From NCBI RefSeq assembly GCF_001939045.1, contig NZ_MKIM01000029.1:39886-103885 (forward strand): 64,000 nt of DNA. Direction: 5' to 3'. The DNA is from Rhizobium oryziradicis. GTDB lineage: Bacteria > Pseudomonadota > Alphaproteobacteria > Rhizobiales > Rhizobiaceae. Positions within the stretch are counted from its first letter, which is position 1. Each line of letters starts with the position of its first letter. Below are positions 51,931 through 60,104 of the stretch, one piece after another. The notes beneath the pieces were generated by a model, which saw only the letters and a list, made by a program, of their open reading frames with translations, was not told the DNA's origin and did no database searches. The translations under genes and the position numbers were made by a program.

Positions 51931-54101
51931 CCGGTGTGGCTTGGATCCATTGCGTTGCGAACATCGGCCAAACCTTTGACGCCGTCAGGATTACCAATAG
52001 CGGCCAGACTTTCAAACACTCTCTTGGCATCCCCATAGCGTTTCAAATTCAGATAGACATAACCACGCAGCACCATCAGGTCGACACGCTCCGTTGCAAG
52101 GCGGGCACGGCGATCCAGCAGATTGATCGTCTCGGAATACCGGCGTGCCTGAAAACTGGCAACAGCCCGATCGGCCAACAATGCCACCTGCAATTCTGTG
52201 GCCTTGGTGCTGTCGAGGTCGCTATTTGTCGCAGCAAAAGCGGCATTATTGGTCAAACCCAACCGCATATAGGCCAGTGATTTGCCATAGCTGGCGTCGC
52301 TGCGCACCTTGGCCTGAGCACTGCCAAGAGCATGGTCAAATGCCTCGACGGCTTCCGCCGCGCGATCGGCTTTCATCAGGCACCATCCTTGTGTCAGGGC
52401 TTCATCCTGCGAAAGATCTCGCGCGTTCAGGAGCGACCGGCACCCAACAGCACCCGCTCCCCGGTGCTTCGGTGATGGACGCGGAGCGGTATCTCGGCGA
52501 CCATCCGCGAGGCTGCCTGAACCGTCCCTGTCAGCGTCATTCAACACAACCTCTCGTCGCACACCATTGCGAGATGGTTCAGCAGACGCGACAACGCCGG
52601 GCGGACGCTCGCTCAAGGCGGCGATGCGCGGTGAGCGCGCGGCCCAAAGCGCTTGGATACGCTTGACCTCAGCTGGCATTTTCAGCTCATCGGCAGTGAC
52701 GGCTACTCCATAGGCCGAAGGCTCATCATCGGGCTTCCACGACAATGCCAGCTCAAACCACTTCAACGCGAGCTGTGGCTGCTGAAAAGCGCGGGCATAC
52801 CAGCCAAATTGCTGGGCGGTATTTGCGTCTTTGGCAGAGGCTGTTTCGGTCGCCATGCGCTCGAGCACGTCTGATTGAATAGCAACCGGAGGCACCTGCG
52901 CCAGAAGATTGGTTGCTGCGGCGAGATAGGAGCTTCGCGCCTCATCGGAGCTGTTGCGCCACCCGTACATGACCTGTTCTGCGGCTGCAAAATCCTTGCG
53001 CGATTGCAAAATCAGTGCAAGCCCTTGCGAGGCCGATGCACTGTCTTGCTTTTCATGGGCAAAGCGGAACCATTTTTCTGCCTCCCCCGGCATATTGCGC
53101 CGGAAACTATACCAGCCAAGCAACAAGGCATCGGCAGCACTTTGGCGTGTCTCAGCCAGATGTCGCAATCTGTCTAGCCAAACACCTGACAAAGCCATAG
53201 ATGGCTTATCGGTGGCTTCGGCCACAAAACGGCGAGCAAGATCGTCGCGCAAGCCTTCAAACTCAGGCTTTCCTGTCGCATCCGGCTTTTCCATTGCCAA
53301 AAGCCCATCCAGCATGGCCGGAGGCAAGAGATTGGAGGCTTTCTGCACTGTCGCGAGGCGCTCGGCAGGAACCGTACAATTTGTCAGAATATAGCCGTAG
53401 GCATCACGCGACCTCTCAGGGCGTCCGGTTTTGGCAAATGCCTCCGCAACGCGCCAGAGCGCATCAACATCGTTACATGTCAGCAATTCAGGATTCCTGG
53501 ATGCCGTCTCGATCACGCTGCCATATTGCTTCAGCTCGGAAGCCTTGACCAAGGCCTCATGAACTTCGGCCTGCTTCAGCATTGCTGCGAGGTCATCTGG
53601 CACCTGCCAGCTGCTGTCGGTCTTTTGGCGCTCGGCGATCGCTTTCCGCACCTCATCAAAGCGCTTTTCGGCAAAGAGTTTCCACATGGCATCGATCTGC
53701 GGATCTCCGCCAGGCTGGTCTGCCAAGGGGTCTTTGGGAGGCACCCAATTGGGGTAGAGCGCTCTTAGACGCGCAGTTTCAGCCTGAAGCCTGACCGTAT
53801 CTCCACGCCTTGCAAAATAGCGAAGAGCGCTGAGATCCGCAGGAAGCGGCCCTGATCTGGCGTTTGTCGCCGGTGATGATGCCCCCGCCCCCGTCTGTCC
53901 ATTGATGGTTGGCACCGCCTGTGCCAGCAACACCGGATCACGCGGCAATCGCTCGGTGCGCGGCCATGCCTGTGATTGGGACGCTGAGAGCAGCTCACCT
54001 CCTGTCTCAAACGCTTGATCCAACCCACCCAGACGAATGCCTGCGACGGCACCGCTTGACACAATGAGAGATGAAAAAGCGATGATAAAGCGATATTTCA
54101 A
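51927..54101 (-). CDS. TPR-repeat periplasmic protein of the cellulose locus
   Basis: 724-residue protein with a signal peptide (MKYRFIIAFSSLIVSSGAVA) and many TPR-type helical pairs (for example AFDHALGSAQAKVRSDASYGKSLAYMRLG; WYSFRRNMPGEAEKWFRFAHEK). No outer-membrane barrel is seen at the end, so it is not a full BcsC; it resembles the TPR-only partner (BcsK-like) of rhizobial cellulose operons. It overlaps bcsB by four bases. A segment around residues 500-560 (basic, Arg/Pro/Gly-rich) looks unlike the TPR part and may be a linker. Role in cellulose export is inferred. Confidence 0.72.
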   Translation of the reverse strand: MKYRFIIAFSSLIVSSGAVAGIRLGGLDQAFETGGELLSASQSQAWPRTERLPRDPVLLAQAVPTINGQTGAGASSPATNARSGPLPADLSALRYFARRGDTVRLQAETARLRALYPNWVPPKDPLADQPGGDPQIDAMWKLFAEKRFDEVRKAIAERQKTDSSWQVPDDLAAMLKQAEVHEALVKASELKQYGSVIETASRNPELLTCNDVDALWRVAEAFAKTGRPERSRDAYGYILTNCTVPAERLATVQKASNLLPPAMLDGLLAMEKPDATGKPEFEGLRDDLARRFVAEATDKPSMALSGVWLDRLRHLAETRQSAADALLLGWYSFRRNMPGEAEKWFRFAHEKQDSASASQGLALILQSRKDFAAAEQVMYGWRNSSDEARSSYLAAATNLLAQVPPVAIQSDVLERMATETASAKDANTAQQFGWYARAFQQPQLALKWFELALSWKPDDEPSAYGVAVTADELKMPAEVKRIQALWAARSPRIAALSERPPGVVASAEPSRNGVRREVVLNDADRDGSGSLADGRRDTAPRPSPKHRGAGAVGCRSLLNARDLSQDEALTQGWCLMKADRAAEAVEAFDHALGSAQAKVRSDASYGKSLAYMRLGLTNNAAFAATNSDLDSTKATELQVALLADRAVASFQARRYSETINLLDRRARLATERVDLMVLRGYVYLNLKRYGDAKRVFESLAAIGNPDGVKGLADVRNAMDPSHTG

Positions 54102-56524
54102 TGCCGCCTCCCAAGTCTGCCAAGCAAGAAGTTCGTAACCAAGCCCAAAGCGACGAGAAAGCCAGCAAGTGTGAATGCATAAAAGGAGATGTTGCTGGAG
54201 AACCAGTTGGCCGCGATCAGCCTCACGTTACTGAGAGAAAACGATTGGGTGGCAAACAGTTCTGTGCGTTGAGGCGCAACGGTCTCCACCTCGTTCGTCG
54301 CCGTATTCAGTGTCGAAATGCGACCAGAGATCCGACGCCAGTTTTCCTCTTTCGCCATCAAAGCCATACCGAGATCCAGGTCGGTGCCTGTCGGGGCTGT
54401 TATCAACGTCAGAATCCCTTTTCCCGAGCTTATTTTGCCTTGTGCAATCATGAATGCGCTATTGTCGGAAGGTGAAAAATCCACATCCGCACTCGGCAAA
54501 AAGCGCAGTGAATCGGATGTGAGGTTGAAATTGCGGGCAAGCCAATCACCGAACACGCCAATATTGCCTTGCCATCCGCCATCATGAACCTTGGTCTTCC
54601 AATCCTCGAACCGCACTGTATTGTCGTCCTCACGGGCTCGAGCCTCCGGTGTATGCCAGGCTGTCTGGCTGCCGGGTTCTATACTGAGATGCGCCAGAAG
54701 AGCGGGTGACATTTCCGATATCGCGCCCACCATGATGCTATCGCGTCCCGTCATCGCCGCAGGGGTCGAAACAACCTCAAACGGAATAATGTGGCCCGCC
54801 GAGGTTGCCAGCCGTGCAGCAAGGGTCGCCGTTGCCGAAAATGTATCCGTATCCAGCCTGCTCATGTAGAGCGCTGCCGGGCGCTGCTCCGTGGCTGACG
54901 CGTAAGGGGCCGCCGTTCCATTGGTTGCAGCGAGATTGGGTGTCACCCCCATGCGCGCAAAATCGGGCATGTAGAATTCTGACGTATCGAATAGCGCAAA
55001 GCGCGGCGCATGGGATTTTGGAGCGCCGGGCAGGCATGTGACATCGGACTCCGTGCGCAGCACGGCCTCAATATCGATTCTATTCGTGCCGGGAACGAAA
55101 TGCCGCATCGGAATTTTAATCGGCATATGGCGGAAAATGCCGCCCTCGTGCGAGCTGATGGGCATGGTGGAGGCAATCTGCCCGTTGACGTAGATGTCGA
55201 TCTGGCTTCCCGGCAACACCTCTGGCGAATAGGCTGCATCCAGCAGTATCTGCGCCTCACCATAGGCTTGCGCGTAGAAATCAGATGGCACGGCAACCAT
55301 AAAGCCCGTGCGGAAGCGTCTGCCGGAAAATTCCTGGCTGCGGATACCCAATTGCGACAGCGGAAGCGTGGTTTCAGAGTCAATCACAGGTGCATCTGGC
55401 GCAGACCAGCCGCTATTGGACACGATGGCGCTTTGCTCTGTTGAAACGACACGTGAACCCGCCAGTGTATCAACGGCAGCTTTCAGCGCCTCCGGCGTTG
55501 GCCCGCTGACAACCAATGCATTGACCCCACCAAACGAGGGCGGGCCAGACATGAAGGAAACACTTGGCCCGGTTCGTGAATCTTGCGGAGCGGACGGCAA
55601 CATGCCCGTGATCTCAGCCGTCGTGCCGAAAAGAACGACGAGATTGCCTGCGGGCGCAGACGGTGGCAGATCCGGCCGGATTGTAATCTTCTCATTCGGC
55701 ATATGCGCCCGAAGGGCCAATGCTTGCGCCAGGCGCAGCAACTCTTCCGTGCGGGTCGGATTTTCCAATGCGGGCGCCACAATATCGATTGTGGTCACGC
55801 GTTGCGCATCAAGACCGACAGCAGCAATATCACCAACACTGGTCAACTCACCCGCCACATCGCTGCTGAAAGAGAGATAGGTCTTTGCCGGATCAAGCCG
55901 GGTCCAAAGATCGTAGGTGGATTGTGGTGTGCAATCGGTTCTATGGGTCTGAAGGACCGAGAGCGATAAAAGATTTGCCCCCGGCTTCAAAGCACCGGCC
56001 GGCAACGTAAAGACCATGCTCCCGCCAGCATCATCGGGAGAGGCGATTGCCGCAGAACCCGATGGTACGCCGTTAATCTCAAGGGACAACTGCGAGCTTT
56101 CCGGTGAGACAAGAATGGAATTTTGATAGCCAACCGTCACTGTGTTGGCAGCAGCAGCCTCTTTTGCGGTCAGATAGATCACCCAACGCCGCGCATCAAT
56201 TTCGCCGGAAAGGCTTAAGTTGGCGAAAGGCAAGAGGTAACGGCGATTGCGATCTTCACGCGGCACAGCCACAGCAGCCCCGGTGTCGCGCGCAATGCCT
56301 GCGGGAGCGGGTGCTGGGCTTGCGGGAGCCGGTGCTGGTGCCAATATAGGTGCCAGCATCGGTGTGGATTTGGCAGGCGGCATCACAGGGCTCTGCACAA
56401 GAGGCTCCGGCGCGGCCGCACCCGGCACCTTCTCAGGCGTCATGTCAAAAGGAGCGGCCTGTGAAAATGCCACGCTTGCGGACACAGAAAACAAAGCAAT
56501 GGTGAGACATACGCGCTTCATCAC
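54098..56524 (-). CDS. bcsB: Cellulose synthase regulatory subunit BcsB
   Basis: 808-residue BcsB. Signal peptide (LFSVSASVAFSQA), a Pro/Ala-rich linker, then two carbohydrate-binding/flavodoxin-like halves (LPFANLSLSGEIDARRWVIYL; LPLSQLGIRSQEFSGRRFRTGFMVAVPSDFY). A single membrane anchor at the C-terminus (FYAFTLAGFLVALGLVTNFLLGRLGRRH) sits in the inner membrane beside BcsA. It guides the glucan through the periplasm. It is coupled to bcsA by a four-base overlap. Confidence 0.9.
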   Translation of the reverse strand: MMKRVCLTIALFSVSASVAFSQAAPFDMTPEKVPGAAAPEPLVQSPVMPPAKSTPMLAPILAPAPAPASPAPAPAGIARDTGAAVAVPREDRNRRYLLPFANLSLSGEIDARRWVIYLTAKEAAAANTVTVGYQNSILVSPESSQLSLEINGVPSGSAAIASPDDAGGSMVFTLPAGALKPGANLLSLSVLQTHRTDCTPQSTYDLWTRLDPAKTYLSFSSDVAGELTSVGDIAAVGLDAQRVTTIDIVAPALENPTRTEELLRLAQALALRAHMPNEKITIRPDLPPSAPAGNLVVLFGTTAEITGMLPSAPQDSRTGPSVSFMSGPPSFGGVNALVVSGPTPEALKAAVDTLAGSRVVSTEQSAIVSNSGWSAPDAPVIDSETTLPLSQLGIRSQEFSGRRFRTGFMVAVPSDFYAQAYGEAQILLDAAYSPEVLPGSQIDIYVNGQIASTMPISSHEGGIFRHMPIKIPMRHFVPGTNRIDIEAVLRTESDVTCLPGAPKSHAPRFALFDTSEFYMPDFARMGVTPNLAATNGTAAPYASATEQRPAALYMSRLDTDTFSATATLAARLATSAGHIIPFEVVSTPAAMTGRDSIMVGAISEMSPALLAHLSIEPGSQTAWHTPEARAREDDNTVRFEDWKTKVHDGGWQGNIGVFGDWLARNFNLTSDSLRFLPSADVDFSPSDNSAFMIAQGKISSGKGILTLITAPTGTDLDLGMALMAKEENWRRISGRISTLNTATNEVETVAPQRTELFATQSFSLSNVRLIAANWFSSNISFYAFTLAGFLVALGLVTNFLLGRLGRRH

Positions 56525-58713
56525 TTGCCCCCCTCAACCGGGTTGACCTTGGTGCTGAACGCCTTTGTCAGATAATAGAAGCCGCGCGTGGTCTGGTAAA
56601 ATGCAATGCCGAGGAAGTTGATCGTTCCACGGATAAGACCCGGATTTTTATGACGGCGCTTCTGGAATTCACTCCATTGGGAGGAATTTGCAAACATCAA
56701 ATCGGCAATCAACCTGTGATCCAATGTTTGCTGCGGAGAAAACGTGCAACCAATGCCGACATAGCCATCCCCCACATGACTGCGGACAATATTGACCGGC
56801 ATGGTCGAAGGCGCACCGTCGCAAAACGGTTTGATCCGGATTGTTCCAGCCGTTTCCTGTGCGGCTGCCTGCATGCTGGCCGCATCGCTATCCTTGCAAA
56901 ACACATGGATCAGCATGCCATGCACCGACACATTCTCCACACGGGCCTGATGCCATTCATTGGCCAGCATAAACTCGCAGCGGCGCTCGACCGTGACACG
57001 GCGGGAGGATGATTTATCGCCCTTTTCCGAAACGACACCCAGCGCACAGCCTGCAAAAATCAGGTTGAGCAGGTTCCAGCCGCCAACCACCAGCGTCACA
57101 TCCGCCTTGTATGGCTCGGCGTAGATACGATAGGCCGCCACCACGGTTGCCACGGCCAGCACGCCGAAAATGATAAAGAACGGCAGGCCAATTTCCGACA
57201 GACGGCTCTGCTTGATCGATTCGTCCTTGGCCGTCACTTTGAAGGTCGGCTTGGTGGGATGAAGCATCACAGAAATGATGGCAGGCAAGAGATGGATCGT
57301 CTGCACATATTCATAAAGCTCAGAAATCCACGGCCAGCGAAACCGTCCGTAGAGATAATTCTGTATCAGCAAATTCGCCAGCATATAGGTGGCTGTATAG
57401 GCGAGGAACGTCCCTCCTGATGCCACGAAAATCTGAAGATCGAAGAAAATGTAGAACAAGGGCGCGATCAGAAAAATCGTGCGCGGGATTGGAAACAACC
57501 AGAACAGCGTCGACGACATATAGCAAAGCCGCTGGGCAAGGCTCAGGCCACGCCTGAACATGGGCTGACGAAAAATCAAAATCTGCATCATGCCTTGCGC
57601 CCATCGGCTACGCTGGCCGATAAAGCTGGCAAATGTTGCCGGTTGCAAACCGGCGATCAGCGATTTGTCAACGTAAACGCTGTTCCAGCCACTGGAGTGC
57701 AAGGCCAACGCCGTTTCGCAATCCTCGGTGATGCTGATGCCGCTAAACCCGCCAGCTTCGTCAAGCGCTCTGCGGCGCAGCACCGCCGCCGAGCCGCAAA
57801 AGAATGACCCGTTCCATTTGTCCAGCCCGCGCTGGATAATGCCATAGAACATCTCGTTTTCGCCGGGCATTTTCTCAAATGTATTGAGATTACGCTCAAT
57901 CGGATCCGGATTCAGAAAGAAATGCGGCGTTTGAACCAGGAACAATTTTGGATCGTCTTCGAAGTACCCAACGGTTTCCAACAGAAAGTCCTGGGCTGGC
58001 GCATGGTCAGCGTCAAACACCACAATCAACTCTCCGGTTGAATGCTGCATGCCATTGTTCAGATTTCCGGCTTTCGCGTGTTCATTCCTATCGCGTGTGA
58101 GATAGCGTACCCCCATTTCGCGGCACAGGGTCTGCAACTCTTCGTGGCGTCGCTCTGCCGCATGGGCCTGCGGAATGTCATTGGAACTGCGCTTTTGAAG
58201 TGTGCCGCCATCATCAAGCAGCCAAACCGTAATTTTATCAGCCGGATAGTCGAGATTTCTGGTCGCCCCGAGCGTATTGGCAAGCATCTGGGGATCTTCG
58301 TTATAGGTCGGGATAAAGATGTCCACTGTCGGTTTATAATCGGCGGAGCCGCGCTTGCCCACGCTGGAGCGCAAGGGCGACGACACAATCACCAGACTGA
58401 GTGCCAGCATGACCACACTGTACATTTCGGCAATGTAGAGCACGATGCCGGGAATGAAGTTCTCAAGCTGGTTCACCGGCGGCAAGGTGCTGGTGGTGCG
58501 CCAATAAACATAACGCAGCACAACAGCCGTGCCGCAAGCCAGGCCAACCATGCGCCAGGGCCCTTTAATCTCCAGTGTCTTGAGCGTGGCCAGCACAACG
58601 ACGGCAAGAAGTGTCGCAATCAGATGCGTCTGCAAACTGATCGGCAGCGAGATCAGGATCAGAAAACCGGCGGATACCAGCGCCCACGCGAGAAAGCTCA
58701 CTGCCTTTAGCAT
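56521..58713 (-). CDS. bcsA: Cellulose synthase catalytic subunit BcsA
   Basis: 730-residue processive GT2 enzyme. Substrate-binding and catalytic motifs are DDGG, FDADHAP, FFCGSAAVLRR, TEDCETA and QRSRW (QxxRW). Eight or so membrane segments surround the GT domain. The C-terminal PilZ domain (about 565-670) holds VENVSVHG, matching (D/N)xSxxG, but the arginine part reads SSRRVTVERRCE, without the exact RxxxR. It makes beta-1,4-glucan from UDP-glucose, stimulated by cyclic di-GMP. Confidence 0.92.
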   Translation of the reverse strand: MLKAVSFLAWALVSAGFLILISLPISLQTHLIATLLAVVVLATLKTLEIKGPWRMVGLACGTAVVLRYVYWRTTSTLPPVNQLENFIPGIVLYIAEMYSVVMLALSLVIVSSPLRSSVGKRGSADYKPTVDIFIPTYNEDPQMLANTLGATRNLDYPADKITVWLLDDGGTLQKRSSNDIPQAHAAERRHEELQTLCREMGVRYLTRDRNEHAKAGNLNNGMQHSTGELIVVFDADHAPAQDFLLETVGYFEDDPKLFLVQTPHFFLNPDPIERNLNTFEKMPGENEMFYGIIQRGLDKWNGSFFCGSAAVLRRRALDEAGGFSGISITEDCETALALHSSGWNSVYVDKSLIAGLQPATFASFIGQRSRWAQGMMQILIFRQPMFRRGLSLAQRLCYMSSTLFWLFPIPRTIFLIAPLFYIFFDLQIFVASGGTFLAYTATYMLANLLIQNYLYGRFRWPWISELYEYVQTIHLLPAIISVMLHPTKPTFKVTAKDESIKQSRLSEIGLPFFIIFGVLAVATVVAAYRIYAEPYKADVTLVVGGWNLLNLIFAGCALGVVSEKGDKSSSRRVTVERRCEFMLANEWHQARVENVSVHGMLIHVFCKDSDAASMQAAAQETAGTIRIKPFCDGAPSTMPVNIVRSHVGDGYVGIGCTFSPQQTLDHRLIADLMFANSSQWSEFQKRRHKNPGLIRGTINFLGIAFYQTTRGFYYLTKAFSTKVNPVEGGK

Positions 58714-58840
58714 ATCGACAACTCTTCACATGAGGAATTTGAATTGTGAGCGCCCGCGCGCGCATGCCGCCGCAGATGACGATCCAATTGGTCACGATCC
58801 GCTTGGTCAGGGTCCGCTTGGTCAGGGAAAGGCAGCCGGG
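58714..58840 (-). other. Spacer between bcsN and bcsA
   Basis: 127 bases; no gene or clear promoter seen. Long enough for a second promoter ahead of bcsA. Confidence 0.3.
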
Positions 58841-59932
58841 CTATTCGCATGTTGCATTTGTCCTTCCTGCCGGGCAAGGCGGAGACGGGATGGTGACTTT
58901 CTGGAAAGGCCTGCTGCTTCCGGCACCCATTGTATCGGTGGACATGCCTTGAAGAGCCTGAGACGAAGGCTGGCTGGTGGAGACGGGTGGCGCAGGAATC
59001 TGCGGCATGACCGCCCCCGGTGTGGCTGCCATTGGTGCAACAGGCTGAGGCGCGTTCGATGGCTCGCGATTAACCTGCTGAACTTTTTGTACATTTACGG
59101 GCTGCACACTCGCAGGCCGCACATTCACGGGCCTTACCCCATGGACCATCAGCGGAGTTGCGGCAACGGGTTTGTCAAGCTCACCCTGTCTACCGATCGG
59201 ATAGAGCGGTTGACCGGCAGTGCCAATGTTTGCGGCAAGCCGTGGTGGTGCTCCATAGGGGTTCCAGGCTGACGAATTGAACGCGCCCGTCAACGTGTAG
59301 TGGTACATCACAGACAGCAATGTGTTTTGCGTCGCCCCTGCCTGACACAACCGCAACCGAATCTGAATCATGCCGGTATCACCGAACAGGGTTCGGTTCT
59401 CGTCAGCCGTGCGAATTTGCTGCCATCCAAACAGGCATAGATCGTTTCCAACACCTTTGCCGATGGCATAGGAAAACGCACCATAATCATTCTGAAGATA
59501 GTCAGGCGATATGACCATACGCGTAGATGGAAAATCTGCCTGCATCTCTGCCGCCAAACGCGCCTGATGGAAAGCAACATAAGGGAGATTTTCTCGCGCT
59601 TCATATTGAGGCCCCACAGGCCCCCAATAGGTCGCCTTGACGTAGTTTTGCCCTGACGTTAGTGCATCTGTTCTGAGATATATTTGCTGCACAACGGCAT
59701 TGGAGTAATTTGTCTGAACAATTGTTAGCGCGTCAAATGACCCAGGCGAGAGAAACACCAAAGCTTTCTCTGGCGCCACCGTAACCGGGACAATAGACGT
59801 CTGGATACCTCCGGTTTGCGCACAACCATAAAGAACAAGACCGAACAGAATCACCCCTATTCTGCCGATACCAGCAGCCGCAGCTCCGACAATATTTAAA
59901 AGATAAAGCGACGGCATTGGCAACATTCTCAA
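58841..59932 (-). CDS. bcsN: Cellulose biosynthesis lipoprotein BcsN
   Basis: 363-residue protein of the alphaproteobacterial BcsN family. A lipoprotein-type signal ends at Cys37 (LVLYGC). The conserved part is about 40-230 (APEKALVFLSPGSFDALTIVQTNYSN, YWGPVGPQ, GVGNDLCLFGWQQI). The tail from about 240 is Pro/Val/Gln-rich (VRPASVQPVNVQ), likely unfolded or wall-spanning. It leads the operon N-A-B. Its function in cellulose production is not defined. Confidence 0.82.
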   Translation of the reverse strand: MRMLPMPSLYLLNIVGAAAAGIGRIGVILFGLVLYGCAQTGGIQTSIVPVTVAPEKALVFLSPGSFDALTIVQTNYSNAVVQQIYLRTDALTSGQNYVKATYWGPVGPQYEARENLPYVAFHQARLAAEMQADFPSTRMVISPDYLQNDYGAFSYAIGKGVGNDLCLFGWQQIRTADENRTLFGDTGMIQIRLRLCQAGATQNTLLSVMYHYTLTGAFNSSAWNPYGAPPRLAANIGTAGQPLYPIGRQGELDKPVAATPLMVHGVRPVNVRPASVQPVNVQKVQQVNREPSNAPQPVAPMAATPGAVMPQIPAPPVSTSQPSSQALQGMSTDTMGAGSSRPFQKVTIPSPPCPAGRTNATCE

Positions 59933-60101
59933 CTTTTAACAGGAAGTTAAGTAATGTTTAAATAAATATGGTTAATTATGGGTTAACCAAACAGACAAAG
60001 CTGAAATACACCGCGAGGTTGCGTCGCAGCTCCAGGCGGCCAAAACACACGCGAAAAAGAAATATGGCAGTCTGTCTGGCCCAATCTGAACCTGACAGGT
60101 T
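59933..60101 (-). promoter_or_regulatory. bcsN promoter region
   Basis: AT-rich, 169 bases. GGTTAA-N7-TTAACC inverted repeat at 59970-59988, about 40 bases before the bcsN start, and many TTAA tracts. Likely holds the promoter of the cellulose operon. Confidence 0.4.
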
Positions 60102-60104
60102 CTA
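60070..60104 (-). repeat. Palindromic repeat, copy D2, at the autotransporter end
   Basis: CAGTCTGTCTGG and TCTGAACCTGACAG match the inverted complement of copy D1 at 51827-51865. AACCTG/CAGGTT forms a small hairpin. The TAG stop of the autotransporter (60102-60104) is within the CTAGA at its edge. Confidence 0.55.
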
